NCBI GenBank assembly: GCA_024138025.1
Contig: JAMXBD010001372.1
Coordinates: forward strand, 248,001 to 312,000
From: Combretum micranthum
Taxonomy: Eukaryota > Streptophyta > Magnoliopsida > Myrtales > Combretaceae
DNA length: 64,000 nt
Reading direction: 5' to 3'
Position numbers and translations under genes: made by a program. The notes under the pieces were generated by a model, which was not told the origin of the DNA, did not search any database, and worked only from the letters and a program-made list of their open reading frames with translations. This document shows, piece after piece, positions 42,340 to 54,052 of this stretch. The number at the start of each line of letters is the position of its first letter. Position 1 is the first letter of the stretch.

Positions 42340-45233
42340 GACAAGTGTTAATAGATATTGAAGCGCTATAAGAACTTTGTTAATTAAAGATGACATATAT
42401 TAATTTCGTTATATATATATAATTTGCATAATCTATTTGTTTGGCCATATGGTTGGAGTATTTATGTTCTTTTTCTTTGCATTTTGGTGTTTTTTAAAAG
42501 TCATAGCCTAAACATCTATGTCTTCTTACTTTGCATATATGTGATATTGTTATAATTTTAATATCAAGATTTAATTAGGCTTTTATACATTCAATTCTCT
42601 GAAGTTAAACTTCACATAGATTATTAGAGAATATTAATAGTTTGATCATGATTGAGTATGGTATAAGCTATTGATAGTAACGAAACCGATTTTTTCAAAA
42701 TTAATTACGGAATCGTAAAATTTCTCATTAATGAAAAATAGTTGTGTTACTAAAATCGAGTATTCAACATCAAGTTCACATTTGAGTGATAACTTCTAAT
42801 TCAAGTGGCTAAAAACCTCCTTAGTCATTTGTTGGATTGGCTTGGATTATAAGACTCAAATTGAGTGGCGCCAATACTATATTGAACTTTAGCTTGAATA
42901 TGACTAGAGATATCAAAACAAGGACTCATTGAGTGGAGCTAATTCCATATTAAACTTTAGCTTGAATATGACTAGAGATATCAAAACAAGGACTCAAATT
43001 GAGTGGAGCTAATTCCATATTAAACTTTAGCTTGAATATGACTAGAGATATCAAAATAAGGGTTTGAGTTGAAATTGATTGGATTGATAGTTAATAAGTT
43101 AGAGCTTAGTTTTATTAAATTTATTTAAATTTGGTAGATGATAAAATTTTTTTAAAAAATCTAATTAGAATAATATTGGCGGAAAAACTGGATTCAAAGA
43201 AAACTAATATTTTATGGTAACTCAATCTAGATTACATTTTGTAAACTAATTTAACAAAAAATGTTGTGAAATTTAAGTTGATACCATTTAGGATCTGTTT
43301 AGTCTGTTGGCGTGGCATTGGTAAGCCGTAATTTCGATTTAGATTATTTATCAATAAATGGATACAGATAAAAAAAGACATTTTAACTAATAAACAGATT
43401 AAATATAGATTAAATATAGATGCAGATCAATTATAGATTCAGATACATTTGAAAATTAAGCAATTCAAATCGATCATTACTCAAGTAATTTGGATTTAAA
43501 TTACTCGATTGGATTTCTCAAGTCAAATTATGATAAAATATTCATTAAACTCCAGTAGACAGCAAGCAAATAATTTGGAGATTTGCTCCATTCATATTCC
43601 TTGAATTCATATCAATTTACTTTATTTAAATGCAGTTACATATAATTAATTTCGATTAAGTGAAAAATTGCACACCCAGATAAATTTCAATTAAGTTAGT
43701 TGACCCACAGTACGTATAGCCATCATGATTCAAGCTCATAAAATAGCCACCTAACTTAATTGAATGCAGACATCTTTCGAAGGCAGGTGGTTCGACCCGC
43801 CGGAGTCGAGTCCTAAAATACATGGATTCAGAATCATACTGTTTTGATGGCAGGATAGTTCGAAACCATGGATCTATCAGTGCATGAGATAGTGCTAATG
43901 GGTACGAGAATTAAAAAATAAATCATCTTTTAAAAACAAAAACTAATTTATTTGAATCCGTGTGGATCCGATGGTTTGGATGGATCCACAGAACGAGCTA
44001 ATGTAAAACCCATCAATCCAGCAAATCAGGTTCTAATTCAAACCCAACCCGGGAAGATTTCTGCCCGCAATATTCCCATATACCGTATCCTTAAAATCTC
44101 ATATGCCCAACGAAATACAAGAATTATTATAAATTGGGAAAACTTTTTCTCTTAGAAAACCCTGGAAAATTTACGCAGCACTTCTATTGTGAGAAATAAA
44201 AAATACGCAAAAGCAAACTCCGATAATTAATTAATTTGTTATATAGTATATCGGAATACAGATAGATTAAATGCGACAATATGCATAATTGTAGGTAGTG
44301 CTTTAGATAAGCAGAGACAAACGAAGAATTAAGTAGAGCAATTATTCGATAATTGCATAATATGTCTCAAGCAATAATATTATGGGGGGTTAAACGGTCA
44401 TTAAGCTAAGATTATAATTATTTATATACCTATATAAGTAAAAGAATTTATTAATTATTATATCGTGATATTTTCTAAAACTTTATAGCTATGACAAATT
44501 CTTTGAAAAATGATTAAGAGTGTCGGGTGTATTTCGTAAGAGACTTGTGAGTGCCCGTGCACTAATTGAAATTTAATTATTAATTTGCAAAAAAAAAAAA
44601 AAAAAATTCATACATGATATTTATATAAGTTTTGTTTTTTAGTAAAAACAAATGAGAAAATGTATATGAATAAAACAGGTGTCCAACAGTCAACATTTAT
44701 AACATTAACTAAATAAAATGGAACTAATTAATAAAGTCATATATTTTATATAATAAGATAAAACCCTATGCAAAATGTAATTATTATTTAGGGTGTACTA
44801 TGGATAAAAATAATGGCTAATAAAAATTATATAGCTAAATAAAATTTCATAATATATAAATTCAATGCTATTAGTTATTGTAAAAGAAGTAAACTTAATA
44901 AACGCATTTTGAAAATATAAAATTGCACTTAAGAGATTTCATCCACAGTAATTACTTTAAATTAATAAAATGCATTTAGTTACTTTTTTAAAAAAATAAA
45001 TGTATTTAATTAAGAAAATGCATTAAACACTTTTAAAGTTTAATAACCTAAAAAGAATCAACTTTTTCAAAATCTTTTAACAGGAAATAAAATTAGAAAA
45101 ATTTTATGATCTTATCATTATTTTAACAATATCGGTCTCCTCAGTTATTAAACAACTTAGATTCAAATCCAATAATAACCATATAACTAAAATACTATGT
45201 ATACCAAATGACAAATGCTATATTTATTATAAT
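42340..45233. other. Intergenic sequence with repeats
   Basis: Contains the third copy of the dispersed repeat (about 42,585-42,730), the 70-bp tandem array (listed separately), and a diverged MITE-like stretch at about 43,280-43,460 (GATCTGTTTAGTCTG, TTATCAATAAATGGATAC). No gene is seen. Confidence 0.45.
42853..43060 (+). repeat. Tandem array, three units of 68-70 bp
   Basis: Units start at 42,853, 42,923 and 42,991 with GACTCA and share GAGTGG and TTTAGCTTGAATATGACTAG and AGATATCAAAA. The last two units are nearly identical, so the last duplication is recent. The middle unit lacks two bases. Confidence 0.8.
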
Positions 45234-45243
45234 ATTCAAATTA

Positions 45244-45665
45244 GGGTTAATGTCGAATTTGGTACCTGAACTTTGTCTAAAGTTCAATTTCAGTACCTAA
45301 GCAAACCTTTTGTGCATATTTTCGGCACCTCGGGTGTTAACTTTTTGGCTGTAGACATGCAGACAAATCACAACATGATAAGTGTTATCTGACTGACACA
45401 TTATCATGTTTTATTCATTTTTCCCTTCAGACATGGCAAATTATTATATTCTATTTATACTTTTTGTTACGATTTTTTATTTTATTATAATTAATATTAT
45501 TTTATTTTCTAAAAGAAGATTACATTTAAATTCAAGCCCAAGCTTATCTTCTAGCCTGCGTCTACAAACTCAACAAGCAAACCTACATTCCTTTGTAGGT
45601 TTTTCTCAATTAGAGTTTGCTCTAATTTTACTTGTATACAAGTCTGTTTCTTAAATTTTTTTTCC
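45244..45665 (+). repeat. Left TIR of the 7.7-kb element
   Basis: Inverted partner of 52,560-52,982. Its inner border is a T-rich run after ACAAGTCTGTTTCTTAA. Confidence 0.7.
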
Positions 45666-48187
45666 CTTCGCATGCAAGTAAGTTGTTGTAACGCTTTAAA
45701 TTTAATTAAGACAGTTACTGGCACGTATAATACCTAATGTATTACACGCTCAGGCTTCCCTTAAAAAAATTTGTTTATCGTGAACATTGCTAATCAATTT
45801 TGAATTCATAAATCATTGAATTAGATTATACAGACAACTGGATTTATAATAAGAAACGAAACTAAATAAAATATTTCATACTTCTACTCATACAAGTAGA
45901 TCAATTTCCTAAAAAACAAAGCTTTATAAAAACTTATTACGAACTTATGGACTTTACAAAGCCTTTATTAAAGAAAATATAATTTCAAAGATAAATCCAA
46001 CTCTTTATAAAACAAAACCAAAACAAACGAAAATTCAAGGTCTTGTTTCACTCACTTCTCCTTTCAAACCTCCAGGATCACCCATAACCCGAATCATATA
46101 TCATCCTCATCAAATCATCATCAACAACAACACCATCATCATCATCACAATACCTAGAAAAAGATAACAACAACAATAATGAGCCAAAGCCCGGTATATA
46201 GTAACACAATCACACACGGGGTGATGAACGAGCTTAACTAAATGCAATGCATCAACAGCCGTTTATTGTATTTAACTTAAAGTAAACAAATCAATACTGG
46301 AGTACTCACACTCTGAAACAATCTTGAGAATCTGGGAGTCTTGAGTAACAGCAGACGCTCAGGGAGTTGATATAAGCAGCCCAAATACCTATATCTCCTA
46401 CATAGTGTTACAAGAAAATAGCTTCATCTAGGGTTTGCATCCGTTACACATATTTACTTACAACTCAGTGCACAATATGATTTTAGTTCAATCATTCCCA
46501 TAAACATGAACTAAATCATAGTATTTTCCCCGAAGTTTAAGTAAATGTTACGCTGATACCGTTTGCCCCATCGGCTACCTGTTGAGCTACTTATGGATTG
46601 TCATTGCGTCATGTTAAAAGGGGTGGCCTAAGTACCTAAACTATCGTGTCCCTTTGAGACAAGGTTATCGCTCCTTGCACCAGATTCAACGGCACAAATA
46701 CAAATCACACTCATTAATTATTAAGCCGAGTTTAAGTTTTAATTCATTTATGATGCCTATCCTAGCATATAACACGCAAGTCACTACGTATCTTCCATAT
46801 TTGAAATCCAATCAAAGACTCAGAAGCCATCTTAGAAGATATTATCATATATTCATATATGTTCAAGAAATTAAACTCATATAAGAAATTATATTAATTA
46901 TCTGCTTATATTAAACTTATTTTTAAACCCTATTAGATCAGACACTAATTAGGAACCCCGCTATGGCATTACCCCACCAAAATACAAATAGCTCTCCATT
47001 ATCTGTCAAAGTATTTCTTTTATTAAACAAATCTTTAACTTAATATTTAAAGTTTAACCTATCATTTTGATATAAGCCAATTATAACTTATTAAGCACAT
47101 ATTATCTCAGTCTTAGTTAAGTTAATTAAACTTACTCATTTAATTAAATTAAATTACTAAGCTAGATTCAATTATTTCCCTAAGTAATTATCATCTATCT
47201 ATTTTAAATTAACTTAGCCAAATTGATTAGAATTAATCATTTAATTTAATTACTAAGTCAAGGTGATTAAACTTAATCAATCTAATTCATTTTAACTCAC
47301 TATAACATATTAAGTCAAGTTGAACTTAAGTTTATCAATTAAGTTCGTTTTATACTTAAGAAATATGTGGACTTTAATTAATTATTAATCTACAAATTAT
47401 CTTAACTCATTCTTAATTATATCATTTAACTAACATAACACATTAACTATCATTTATCTTTTTCATTTTATCTTTCTTTCTTTTTCTTTCTTCTTTATGA
47501 ACAGTACCAGGAGACAGATCATGCCCGTGACGTGGGTTGTGATCGCCATTAGGGCTGTTCATTGAACTGAACCGAACAGCAAAATGGGGTTCTTTTATAT
47601 TTCGGTTCGGTTTGCGGTTTGGTTAGGGAAGAGCCTAAATAGTTATGGTTCGGTTCTAGGGGTCAAACTGAACCAAACCATTTGAACTCGAACCGAAGCG
47701 CTTCACATTGAAAAAAATAAAAATAAATAAATAAAAACCATTTTATTTATTTATAACTCTTGAGCATTACATATTAGAACTTATTTTGCTCTAAGATTAA
47801 TTTAACAAAATGTAAAATTCTTATCATGAAATAAATTTACAGCAGCAAGTTTTATGCTAGGTTGCAATATCTACAACCAACAACAAGGAAGAATATTATA
47901 AATAGATGTGAAATTAATGCAAAAGAATAATTTTCTTAATTAGTGTTATAGATTTATTAAAAATATATGTTGTTTTAAATTCGCATTGAAAAATATTTTT
48001 AAAACGAGATAATATATGTCTTTGAAATTTTTAAATATATGACTTGATATAATGATAAGTGATTTTGATTTTTGCGCAACATATCTCAATCTAAACATTT
48101 TTTATCTCTTGCGAACTCAAATGACTATTAATATTATTTATTAGAACTAAATCTTTTAAAAGCAGTTTAAATCGAATCGAACCAAAC

Positions 48188-48345
48188 TGTAATACCCCTC
48201 AAATATAGGTTGTGGAACTTTAATCATAGAGGCGCCTTTTCGAAGTAATAACTTGGAGTTTGTCAGAATTCCAAAGTTAAGCATGCTTTAGGTAGAACCA
48301 TCCCAGGATGGGTAACCCTCTTGAGAAGTGCTGGTACCGAAAGGT
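48188..48345 (+). repeat. Inverted Cassandra LTR start with 5S-like block
   Basis: About 158 bp in the opposite orientation to the rest of the element. It starts TGTAATACCCCTC and contains a 5S-like block at 48,262-48,338 (AATTCCAAAGTTAAGC, CAGGATGGGTAACCCTC). Homology to the LTR start stops near GAAAGG. Confidence 0.75.
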
Positions 48346-48677
48346 GGAAGGGACACCCCTAGGTTCTTAGGCTACCCTATGCAGTGATCGTGATATGAGG
48401 TACACTAGCTCTCCTAGCGTATCCTTAGGTGCAAGCAGGACACTAGAGTCACTATATAACGACTCGAAACTCTACCCATTGAAATATTATCTGCTTTGAC
48501 AACATGCTGCACGGTTTTATCCTTTTGGTATCTGTGCTTCCCAGGAGGGTCACCCATCCTGGGATTGCTCTGCCTAGAGCAAGCTTAACTTTGGAGTTCT
48601 TACAAACTCTAAGCCATTATACTGAAAAGGCGTCTCTATGATTAGAGTTTCATAACCTATATTTAAGGGGTAATACA
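48346..48677 (-). repeat. Cassandra 3' LTR, end missing, with 5S-like block
   Basis: Starts TGTATTACCCC on the minus strand. The 5S-like block at 48,602-48,526 is the best preserved of the three (AACTCCAAAGTTAAGC, CAGGATGGGTGACC, CTCCTGGGAAG). Confidence 0.75.
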
Positions 48678-48751
48678 TACTCCTCCATTTATAGAATTGA
48701 CGTCCTCGTAGTTTAACTACACAGGTCCATAATCACTGCTTTGATACCATT

Positions 48752-49115
48752 TGCTACGACTTGCCACCCCAAGCTCTACCTTAACGGAGGGAGTACCCTT
48801 AGGCCCTCAGGCCACCTTGGGCAGGGATCGTGATGCCAGGTACACAACCCTCCTAGCACACCCATAGGCACAACTAAAACACTAGAGGCACTATGTAACG
48901 ACTTGGAGCTCTACCCACGAGATACTGTCCGCTTTCGCCACATATCACACGGTTTTATCCTTTCGATGCCAATGTTTCCTAGGGAGGTCACCCATCTTAC
49001 GATTGCTATGCCCAAAGAACACTTAACTTTAGAGTTTTGATAAACTCCAAGCCATTATACCGAAAAAGTGCCTCTATGATTAAAGTTCCACAACCTATAT
49101 TTGAATGGTATTACA
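48752..49115 (-). repeat. Cassandra 5' LTR with 5S-like block
   Basis: 364 bp. It contains AAAGTTAAGTGTTCTTTGGGC and AAGATGGGTGACCTCCC, the diverged A-box and C-box regions of 5S rRNA (about 49,041-48,964). Confidence 0.75.
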
Positions 49116-49395
49116 CAAACTAAACCACACGTGAAGCGGTTTGATTCAAAACCCTAAATCATTAAAGGTGATTTGGTTCATTAAGGGTTCGAACCGAACC
49201 ATTTTAAATGGGGTTCAATTTCGTTCAACCCCTAAACCAAACCAAATCGAACCATGAACACCCTTAATCACCATTATCATCCTCATCACGGTCATTATGG
49301 GGGCCATGATGATCGATATGGACCTCGTCACGATTATGATCAAAGGGAATAACGTGATCAGAGGAGATCACGCCCCTCGTCGTGACCATGATGAG

Positions 49396-50356
49396 TAAAG
49401 GTGGACATATTGGCTTGATATGGTTTTTCCTAAAACCAAATCAAATCAAACCATAATTTACGGTTTTTTTTCCATCCTATACCAAACCCTTATACCCTTA
49501 AGTAACGGTTTAGTTCGGATTAGAAATTTTCTAAACCATTAAATAACGATTTGGTTTGGTTTAGATTGCAGATTAAATCAAAATTCTAACTAATTTTTTC
49601 TTTTGGTCTAGTTTTTTTATATTTGTGTAGATACTTAAATATTTATATCACTTTACAAAGTTTATATTATAAACCATAACAATATACTTTATGAATCAAT
49701 CGTAATTTTAATCTATAATGCTTTATAAAATCAGTTATCTACCATTAAAATCTATTTACTAACCAATATATAGTAAGTCCTAATTTATAATTTTTAATAA
49801 AACCATCAATTCAATCATCTACAAATAAATTTAGCCAAAAAAAATCATCTATCGACAAAATTCATCAATGAATATAATAATCTGCTAATAAAATACATTA
49901 AATAATTAATATTTAATAAGAGTTTATAACTAAATAAATAAATTTCATACTTTATAAAGTTAAAAACTATTAAAAAAATGGTTCATCATCAATAGAAAAA
50001 ATATATATCATAAGCCTAAAAAACAAATTTAAAAATGGACAAGTTGATTTTTATCAATATTCATCAAATAATAAACATCAAATGAAATCATATGAATATA
50101 TATGATCTTTAATCAATCATCATAAAAAAATTTATAGTTATAACTTACAAGTAAAATATTATTGTATTTTTCTAAAACGGTTTGGTTCGGTTTTATGGAT
50201 TGATTTGGTTTACTTTCTAAACCAAATCATAAATTTACAGATTGGTTTGGATTGAAAAAATTTTAAACCAAATTGTTAAAAAAAAACCATATTTTCGGTT
50301 TGGTTTTGTTCGATTATGGATTGGTACGGTTTGGTTAGTTTTTTTGACCATCCCTA
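49396..50356. mobile_element. hAT-type non-autonomous element 2
   Basis: 961 bp with ends TAAAGGTGGACATATT and (reverse complement) TAGGGATGGTCAAAAA. The flanks ATGATGAG (49,388-49,395) and ATGGTGAG (50,357-50,364) are an 8-bp duplication with one mismatch. The subterminal parts hold GGTTTGGTTTGG words in inverted orientation. No transposase. Nested in the gypsy-type LTR unit. Confidence 0.65.
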
Positions 50357-52559
50357 ATGGTGAGGCTGTTATCTTTGAAAATAATTTGCTCCGAGAAGAT
50401 CACTCCATTCGTAACGCCGTGATGTTCATTACTTGCAAAATTAAGCCTGTTATCGTGTTCTAAACTTTGATCAGAGGAGATTACCCTCTGTCACGGCCAT
50501 GATCACCCTTGGTTTCCTTTTTCGAAAGCATCATGGGCCATGATACAGTCGTGATGGACAAGGGAATTATGCTTCGTTTTTCCTTTTTCTTTTACACAAC
50601 TTTTAACTACTTATATCCAACATATCTCAACAAAACAACGTGTTCTTAGCATACCCATGCTTAATCTTAACTTATAAACTCTTCTATATAGATTTTTACG
50701 TCATATTACTATAAATCATTCCATCAAACACTTAGTCTACATATGTTTATACATATTCATATTTTGACATATATATTCATATCTTGCTAACTTATCAATT
50801 CTATCACACAATCTACATCTACCTAGTTTTAATTCAACATTTCTATACATAATCAACAATCAAAACAAGATAACAACAAACTTACATGTTGATGAGTCTA
50901 ATTAACATGATCTTTAATTATACTCTTTTTCCTTAGTTTTCGTGCTCCTTTATGCATGCTTTTTATCTTCTATCTTATTTTCTAACTTTATTTATCTTAT
51001 GATATTGTTGGAATTGAGATTTAGGTTTGGGTTTTGGAAAAAAAAGGAAAAGATAAGAAGAAGAGGAAGGGAAAGGAAAGAAAAAGAATGGGCAGCACAA
51101 AAGTCAAAAAGGAAAAAGAAAAGAATAAGGGTAATTTATAGATATTTTAGGATAAGGATATTACACTTAATACTTTAGATCGATATCTTTAACTCTGAAG
51201 GTACTTAAGAAATAATTTAAGGATCAAAATGTTAAAAATAAGGAACTTCATATAAGAGTTTGATTTAGGAGATTGGTTTATACCAAATTAATATTTAACT
51301 CAAGCTTAGGCTCAAGATCTTATATTTTTAGGAAAGTAGGTAATTCCAAAATTTACGGGGGTTAATGATATGAAATGTTGAGCTAAAGTTTAGGGTTTTA
51401 GAAATCCACTAAACATTTAAACGATATGTTTAGGGGTTTAAGAATTTGAAATCTCAAATTTCAACTTAATTCTATTTACTAAATTAATTTCATTGATTTG
51501 TCTAATTATAATTCATTATCTATTTTCTTGCATCAATTAAACTATCTAAAACCAATTTATAACTTCGGTGAAGGTTTGGGATATTTCAGTTGTTATCTAC
51601 CTTTTATCACCATTTCAAAAGTTAATAATTAATTGTTTAATACAAAGAATTCATTAATTAATTAATTTATTTTTCCCTCTCATATCCAAAATTTCTTGAA
51701 GTTATGTTCCAACGATCATAAATCATAACTTCAGATTTCGTAATTTAAATGTTATTTCTATATATGCATATATATATGTGTGTGTGTGTTATTCATTACA
51801 TCCTAAAGATAAAGCTTTTGAATTAAATATGAACACTTCTGTCAGTTTTAGAATGTGTGATGAAAAAATAATTATTGTTCCATTTATTTCTATGCATGAA
51901 TCTTAATTGATTTGGTCACTCATGCAGCTTCTAGAAAATTATCCCACATTATTATGGGCAATCGTTGGGTAGTGGGGTACTATCGGCGGCCATCATTGTC
52001 TATCTAATCTATCTTTCTAGAACTCATCATCACTCCACAACCGGAACTAACACCACCTCATGACTCACCACCATGCCTACAATATGAATTGACCCATCAT
52101 CATCCATCTCTATATGCACATGCACTAAAAGCACGAACCAATGTGACCTTCATTCTACTATGTCTATCAACTCAAGCTTCGACCATCAAATATGCCCAAC
52201 TTTGCTAATCGCCAATCAGTTTGTCTTTTAGGTGTCTAATGTTTCAATCTTGTTAATAGCTCTAACTACAATATTCATAAAGAGTTTTGCTTCAAATCAA
52301 TCCCTGTGTGAGAATTTACAGTGTCTGCGGTTTTTCATGGTGAAACAATGGTTGGTTCCATTATATCCATGGACAAGCTGAAGGTGTACTAGTATTTCCA
52401 AGTTCACAATGAAGATAACTAGGCTTTCAAGATGTCCTAGTATTGTTCATGTGTTGAGGAAGCACAGCATGGAAGCATGTGAAAAGCATATAGAGGAACT
52501 CGTTTGGAAAGAGCTTTAATAGCTACCAGACACTTCTATTACATATCCTACATGGAAAA

Positions 52560-52982
52560 AAATTAAAAAAAGAGACTTGTATATAATTAGAGCAAACTCT
52601 ACTTGAAAAATAAAATTCTTATGAAGGAATATGGGCTTACTCGATGGGTTTGTGTAAGCAGGTTGGGCCTAGGCTCAGATTTAAATGTAAAATAAAATAA
52701 TATTAATCACAATAAAAAGAATTGTAATGAAAAATATAAATAGAAAATAATAATGTGCCACGTTAGAAGGGAAAAATAAATAAATAAAATGATAATTTGC
52801 CATGTTAGATGAACTTGTACGTTGTTATTGGTTTATACGTCAGTAACAAAATTAAACCATTAATCGAGGTATTGAAAATGGTCACGAAAAGTTCACTCAG
52901 GTAGTAAAATTGAACTTTTGAAAGTTCAACTACCTAATTGAACTTTTGGGTAAAATTTAGGTATCAAATTCGACATTAACCC
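52560..52982 (-). repeat. Right TIR of the 7.7-kb element
   Basis: Inverted partner of 45,244-45,665, with several small indels. It ends in CGACATTAACCC. Confidence 0.7.
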
Positions 52983-53123
52983 TTCATATTATAAAACAGA
53001 CTACTTCGTTCCATAAAATTATTATGAATATGAATAAATCATGAATGCTTCCATGAAAATACCTAATTTAGGCATCAAAGAATCAAATATGGCTTTATAG
53101 TAGGCTCATATATGAAGGAATGA

Positions 53124-53375
53124 GGGTTAGTGTTGTGAATGATACCTAAAGTTTGGTAAAATATGTAATTTGATACCCAAATTTTTAAAATTAATTAATT
53201 TTATATCTAAAAGAATTTTTCATGCACGCCAATAGTACATCTATGATATTGGTCGATGTACATGAAAAGTAATTTTATATACTAAATTGATCAATTTCAA
53301 AGTTCAGGTATTAAATTGATTAATTTTAAATTTTAAATATTTATTTTTTTTATTTTACTAAAGTTCATCTACAAC
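53124..53375. mobile_element. Mutator-type MITE relic
   Basis: It begins GGGTTAGTGTTGTGAATGATACC and carries the inverted internal blocks typical of the other Mutator MITEs here (AATTAATTAATTTTA against TAAATTGATTAATTTTA). The expected right end is cut off exactly where a hAT-type element begins at 53,376. Confidence 0.45.
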
Positions 53376-54050
53376 TAGGGATGCAACAGGGGTGGGTTTG
53401 GGACAGGTCACATAAAATCCAAACCCGACCCGGGACCCTATAGGGTTTTCTATTCAATATCCAAACCCACTTACAGGGTTTTGACCCCGCCCCGCCCGCT
53501 CCTCCCTATCCCGCGACCCGCTTCATTTCTTTATTTATTTTCCCTTTTCAACTCTTAGTTAAATTCAATTGCATCTTCCATCAAAATATTTGGTGGTAGG
53601 TCGGCAACTAGACTTCAATATGGTCTAAACCGAGCTAGGCTAGTTACAACACACTTGCTCATTCACAGGCTCATAGAACTAGCTATTTTATTTGTTAAAA
53701 CAACAAAAATCAATAATATTGTTAAAATAATTTTTCAAGAGATAAAATTAAAAATTAGAAAAAAAAGACAAAATAAAGTTAAAACTATTAACAATCATTC
53801 TTAAAAACAAAAATTAGTAGGGTTTTGTTTTTTAAAATTTCAACCTCAATTTTTTAAATTGTTTATAATATAACGGGTTCGAGTTACCAATAGGATTTTT
53901 TAATGGTCCGAACCCGACCCGAAATCATATGGGGTCGGCATGTAATTTCTCAAACACATCCCACGACCCTATAGGGTCTAACCCTATAAGATTTTTAACA
54001 GTTCGGACAGGCCGGATATCCTATAATGACCCGCTCCGATTGCATCCCTA
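53376..54050. mobile_element. hAT-type non-autonomous element 3
   Basis: 675 bp with perfect 11-bp inverted ends TAGGGATGCAA / TTGCATCCCTA, GC-richer subterminal regions with CCCGACCC words, and flanks TCTACAAC / TCGAAAAC (6 of 8 match), a possible 8-bp duplication. Confidence 0.65.
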
Positions 54051-54052
54051 TC

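Larger units (their letters stand above)
48188..49115 (-). mobile_element. Cassandra-type TRIM carrying 5S rRNA sequence, rearranged
   Basis: CAAAC flanks both sides (48,183-48,187 and 49,116-49,120). On the minus strand a 5' LTR (49,115-48,752) starts TGTAATACC, and a primer site TGGTATCAAAGC follows at 48,749-48,738. The internal region is only about 70 bp, with a purine-rich ATGGAGGAGTA before the 3' LTR (from 48,677). Each LTR carries a 5S-like block. A very short internal domain plus 5S-bearing LTRs define Cassandra elements. Oddly, the 3' LTR lacks its last roughly 30-40 bp and is joined near 48,346 to an inverted LTR start, so both outer ends read TGTAATACC outward. It encodes no protein. 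Confidence 0.8.
47550..49266. mobile_element. hAT-type non-autonomous element 1, split by Cassandra
   Basis: The ends TAGGGCTGTTCATTGAAC and (reverse complement) TAAGGGTGTTCATGGTTCG are short TIRs. The flanks ATCGCCAT (47,542-47,549) and ATCACCAT (49,267-49,274) are an 8-bp duplication with one mismatch, the hAT signature. The interior is rich in GGTTCGGTTTGG words and AT-rich DNA. It encodes no transposase. A Cassandra-like element lies inside it. The sister copy at 55,014-56,127 shares ends and inner words (TTTTATATTTCGGTT, ATTTTTAAAAC.AGATAATAT). Confidence 0.75.
45687..51588 (-). mobile_element. Gypsy-type LTR unit nested in the Mutator-like element
   Basis: On the minus strand the unit begins TGAAATATCCCAAACC and ends GCGTTACA. 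GTTGT lies directly outside both ends (45,682-45,686 and 51,589-51,593), a perfect 5-bp target duplication. The ends are of the TGTAATATCC...TTACA type seen in plant gypsy LTRs. No gag-pol is visible. Without the two nested hAT elements it is about 3.2 kb, so a long solo LTR is likely. Words such as GTCACGGCCATGATCACC and GATCACGCCCCTCGTCGTGACC recur around 47.5, 49.3 and 50.5 kb. Confidence 0.5.
45244..52982. mobile_element. 7.7-kb Mutator-like element with ~420-bp TIRs
   Basis: The left end (45,244-~45,665) and the right end (~52,560-52,982) are long inverted repeats. The outer 18 bases GGGTTAATGTCGAATTTG are identical, and similarity continues through ATTTTTCCCTTC, TAATATTATTTTATTTT and AGAGTTTGCTCTAATT to the inner border. 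The flanks TTCAAATTA (45,235-45,243) and TTCATATTA (52,983-52,991) are a 9-bp target duplication with one mismatch, as for MULEs. No transposase was recognised. Most of the interior is a later LTR-type insertion with further nested elements. The remaining own interior (about 51,594-52,560) contains short frames that I do not recognise and could be captured host DNA. Confidence 0.75.

Noticed and set aside
48262..48602. Functional 5S rRNA genes
   Set aside because: Only the central and 3' part of 5S is present, both ends are missing, and the blocks lie inside LTRs flanked by a target duplication.
51156..51165. GGATATTACA as the minus-strand start of the gypsy-type LTR unit
   Set aside because: The flanking CTTAA has no partner at the other end; ending at 51,588 gives a perfect GTTGT duplication.
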